The translations under genes were made by a program, and so were the position numbers. This document shows, in pieces, positions 62,168-64,000 of a stretch of 64,000 bases of DNA. The stretch is from Tenacibaculum sp. 190524A05c (lineage in GTDB: Bacteria; Bacteroidota; Bacteroidia; Flavobacteriales; Flavobacteriaceae), in contig NZ_OZ038523.1 in assembly GCF_964036595.1 (NCBI RefSeq), forward strand, positions 586,501 through 650,500, read 5' to 3'. Positions within the stretch are counted from its first letter, which is position 1, and each line of letters starts with the position of its first letter. The notes below the pieces were generated by a model. That model ran no database searches and was not told where the DNA came from. It was given only the letters and a program-made list of their open reading frames with translations.

Positions 62168-64000
62168 TTAGTTTTTAAGTATTTTCTTTTGAATAGCTAT
62201 TTTTGTGTTTCCAATAGTTAAATAATAAACTCCTTTAGAAAGCATACTAACATCTATAACATTATCATTTCCTTTCTTACTAATGACAAGTTTACCTGAA
62301 ACATCATAGATTTTCAGATATTCAAATTCAATAACATTAGGATTATCGATGTGCAAAATATCTTTTGTTGGTAAAGGATAAATGTTGATATTCCTTAATA
62401 TATAATCACTAATAGATAAGTTATTTTCAACAATTTCAGTAGTTACTGTATTAGTAATAATTGGCTCATTAAAATCAAAAAAGATACTTGCATAACCATC
62501 GATTACATCACCAATATCAACAGTTTGTTTTGGTTTTATTCTAAAAGCTACGAAACCATTACTTCCTTGAGCATCATTATTTTCTGAGGGTAAATTAATA
62601 TTAGAAAAAATAAATTTAACCTTATTATCATTTGTAATAGCAATGTTATAATCGTGACTCGCCGATATAGGTACAAAAGTACTCCAATCTAGCTTCTCAT
62701 TTAAAACATCAAGAATTTCGACGTTAATCGCACTTGCTGAACCTGTATTCTGAAATCGTATTACATAGTTTAAATCATTTCCAACTTTACTAATTTCAAG
62801 TTTATCACCTTCTAGTACGTTTTTGTCGTTCGGATCAAATGAATTTATTACGTTTTGTTTTAATTCAAATAAATTATTCTCTAAATCAATATTTTCATCA
62901 TTTATATTAAGATAAGCTGAAAACTCAAGAATGTCTCCATCATTTACTGTAGGTGGTAGAATAATGTTAGTGTAAATTTCTATAGTTCTTTTTTCAAAAG
63001 GCTTTAAATCAGAAAAAATATAGGTCAATTCGTTTATTGTCTTTGAATTTTCTTCAGGTAAAGAAGATAACACGGTAAGAGATGAATTATCAAATTTAAA
63101 AGATATATTACCGTTTAAAACAGTCGTACCTAAATTTTGATATACAATTTGATAGTTACTATCAAAGCCAGGTCTTGCTTCGGTTTTTGGAATAATAGTT
63201 ATTAATACATCGTTAATAGTTTCTGTTGAACTCAAGCAAAAATCTTTAACATCAGAAGTAACACTAGTTGTGTTTGCAAAAGTAGATTCTTGTGGATCTG
63301 TAGTTAATATATTATCTGTAGAATTAAAACTAACTGATGTTGTGAATATTCCCTCATCGACAAAAAGATGATACTCACCATTTGCATTTGTAAAAGTACT
63401 GTACGTGTTATTCCCATCAGTACTCATTATCTTGGCATTTTCTATTTTAAAATCTGTACTTGTACATCCATCATTGTCAGTATCAAAAGTTACAACACCA
63501 TTAATGGAATACTTATTTGAATTACAATTTGATATGATTTCTTCAAAAGAGTTACAACCAATAGCATTATTTTCAATTCTGTAGTTAGAATTGGTATTCA
63601 GATAATTACAAATATTAACTTCCTCACAAATCGCTAATAAAGGATTATTTTGTATGGTTAAAAAAGAAGTATTATCTAAATTTAAACCACTAATATCACT
63701 GATACTAGATAGTTTATCATTACTCGAAATGGATAAAAGACTACTTATAGTAAACTCTTCTATTTTGTGTAATCCTAGTAAGTTCTCTAGCTTATCATTA
63801 TCGGAAATTACCAATCCTCCAACGTAAGCAAGACTGGATAAATTAGTTAAAGTTTCTAAACTATCATTACTTGTCAAAGAAAATCTTCCTGCTACTGATG
63901 TTAAATTCTCCAATCCTTCTAGTGTTGTTAATAATGAGTTATCTTGAATAGAAAGAATAGCATCAGTTTCTATACCAACTTTTTGTAGTCCGTTTAACCC
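62168..64000 (-). CDS. T9SS-secreted LRR/surface protein (N-terminus beyond window)
   Basis: The frame is open from the stop at 62168 to the right edge, so the N-terminus is missing; an internal TTG at 63911-63913 is not the start. The visible 610 residues begin with leucine-rich-type repeats (LENLLGLHKIEEF), then a Carboxypep-like segment with NGVVTFDTDNDGCTSTDFKI, DUF11/DUF7619-like beta domains with SFDPNDKNVLEGD and RFQNTGSASAINVEI, and a type IX sorting domain (NIYPLPTKDILHI, KGVYYLTI). It is a cell-surface or secreted protein. Confidence 0.88.
   Translation of the reverse strand, partial: GLNGLQKVGIETDAILSIQDNSLLTTLEGLENLTSVAGRFSLTSNDSLETLTNLSSLAYVGGLVISDNDKLENLLGLHKIEEFTISSLLSISSNDKLSSISDISGLNLDNTSFLTIQNNPLLAICEEVNICNYLNTNSNYRIENNAIGCNSFEEIISNCNSNKYSINGVVTFDTDNDGCTSTDFKIENAKIMSTDGNNTYSTFTNANGEYHLFVDEGIFTTSVSFNSTDNILTTDPQESTFANTTSVTSDVKDFCLSSTETINDVLITIIPKTEARPGFDSNYQIVYQNLGTTVLNGNISFKFDNSSLTVLSSLPEENSKTINELTYIFSDLKPFEKRTIEIYTNIILPPTVNDGDILEFSAYLNINDENIDLENNLFELKQNVINSFDPNDKNVLEGDKLEISKVGNDLNYVIRFQNTGSASAINVEILDVLNEKLDWSTFVPISASHDYNIAITNDNKVKFIFSNINLPSENNDAQGSNGFVAFRIKPKQTVDIGDVIDGYASIFFDFNEPIITNTVTTEIVENNLSISDYILRNINIYPLPTKDILHIDNPNVIEFEYLKIYDVSGKLVISKKGNDNVIDVSMLSKGVYYLTIGNTKIAIQKKILKN

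Noticed and set aside
1..64000. tRNA, rRNA, insertion sequence, prophage or attachment site
   Set aside because: No tRNA-like cloverleaf, rRNA stretch, transposase, integrase or flanking duplications were noticed; the region looks like stable chromosome.

Overview
The window comes from a low-GC member of the Bacteroidota, most likely a marine Flavobacteriaceae species (Tenacibaculum-, Kordia- or Aquimarina-like; the genus cannot be fixed from sequence alone). Evidence: a TonB receptor with an N-terminal carboxypeptidase-regulatory-like domain, many secreted proteins ending their signal peptide in ...AQ, many lipoproteins, a type IX secretion C-terminal domain in the last gene, and promoters with the Bacteroidota -7 box TAnnTTTG. 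No tRNA, rRNA, CRISPR array, IS element or prophage was seen, and no gene-free gap exceeds 300 bp.

Region 1 (1-18.96 kb, nearly all minus strand) is an iron-acquisition locus. A TonB receptor followed by DUF3325-like, DUF3649-like and PepSY membrane proteins (the last cut by the window edge) handles uptake. A divergent AraC regulator sits beside the receptor. A tightly packed ten-gene operon (18878 down to 6388) encodes a hydroxamate siderophore of the bisucaberin/desferrioxamine type: PLP decarboxylase, N-hydroxylase, MFS exporter, a fused acyltransferase-NIS synthetase, a second acyltransferase and synthetase as separate genes, then a nitroreductase, a membrane acyltransferase, an exported esterase and a fatty-acid-hydroxylase-type protein. 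A 26-bp operator occurs upstream of both the receptor/regulator pair and the biosynthetic operon, at the same distance (21 and 22 bp) from a TAnnTTTG box.

Region 2 (19.0-21.6 kb, minus) is a compact RiPP locus of grasp-with-spasm type: a 62-aa precursor with a GG leader and a Thr/Asp-rich core, an ATP-grasp ligase, a 76-aa protein of unknown role, and a SPASM-domain protein with no radical-SAM CxxxCxxC motif. It is the best candidate for an under-described system here.

Region 3 (21.8-28.8 kb) holds an AraC regulator and a periplasmic molybdenum hydroxylase operon (diheme cytochrome, 2Fe-2S subunit, Tat-exported Mo subunit, XdhC, MocA-like). A 20-bp operator (19/20 identical) lies upstream of both regulator and operon, each 18 bp before a -7-like box. 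A convergent aminotransferase closes the region.

Region 4 (29-45 kb) mixes AraC-, HxlR- and Crp-regulated stress, redox and hydrolase genes with two paralogous copies of an unrecognised secreted two-gene module (propeller-like protein plus Ig-like protein), one beside an AraC gene and one behind an outer-membrane porin.

Region 5 (45-64 kb) carries secreted hydrolases and surface proteins (BNR/VPS10-like repeat protein, dienelactone-hydrolase-like lipoprotein, PhoD-like phosphatase, gamma-glutamyltransferase, LamG lipoprotein), a LytS/LytTR two-component operon with two membrane proteins, an M43-like metalloprotease with five exact-length 195-bp FG-GAP repeats, a 7TMR-DISM-type histidine kinase, and a partial LRR/type IX secreted protein.
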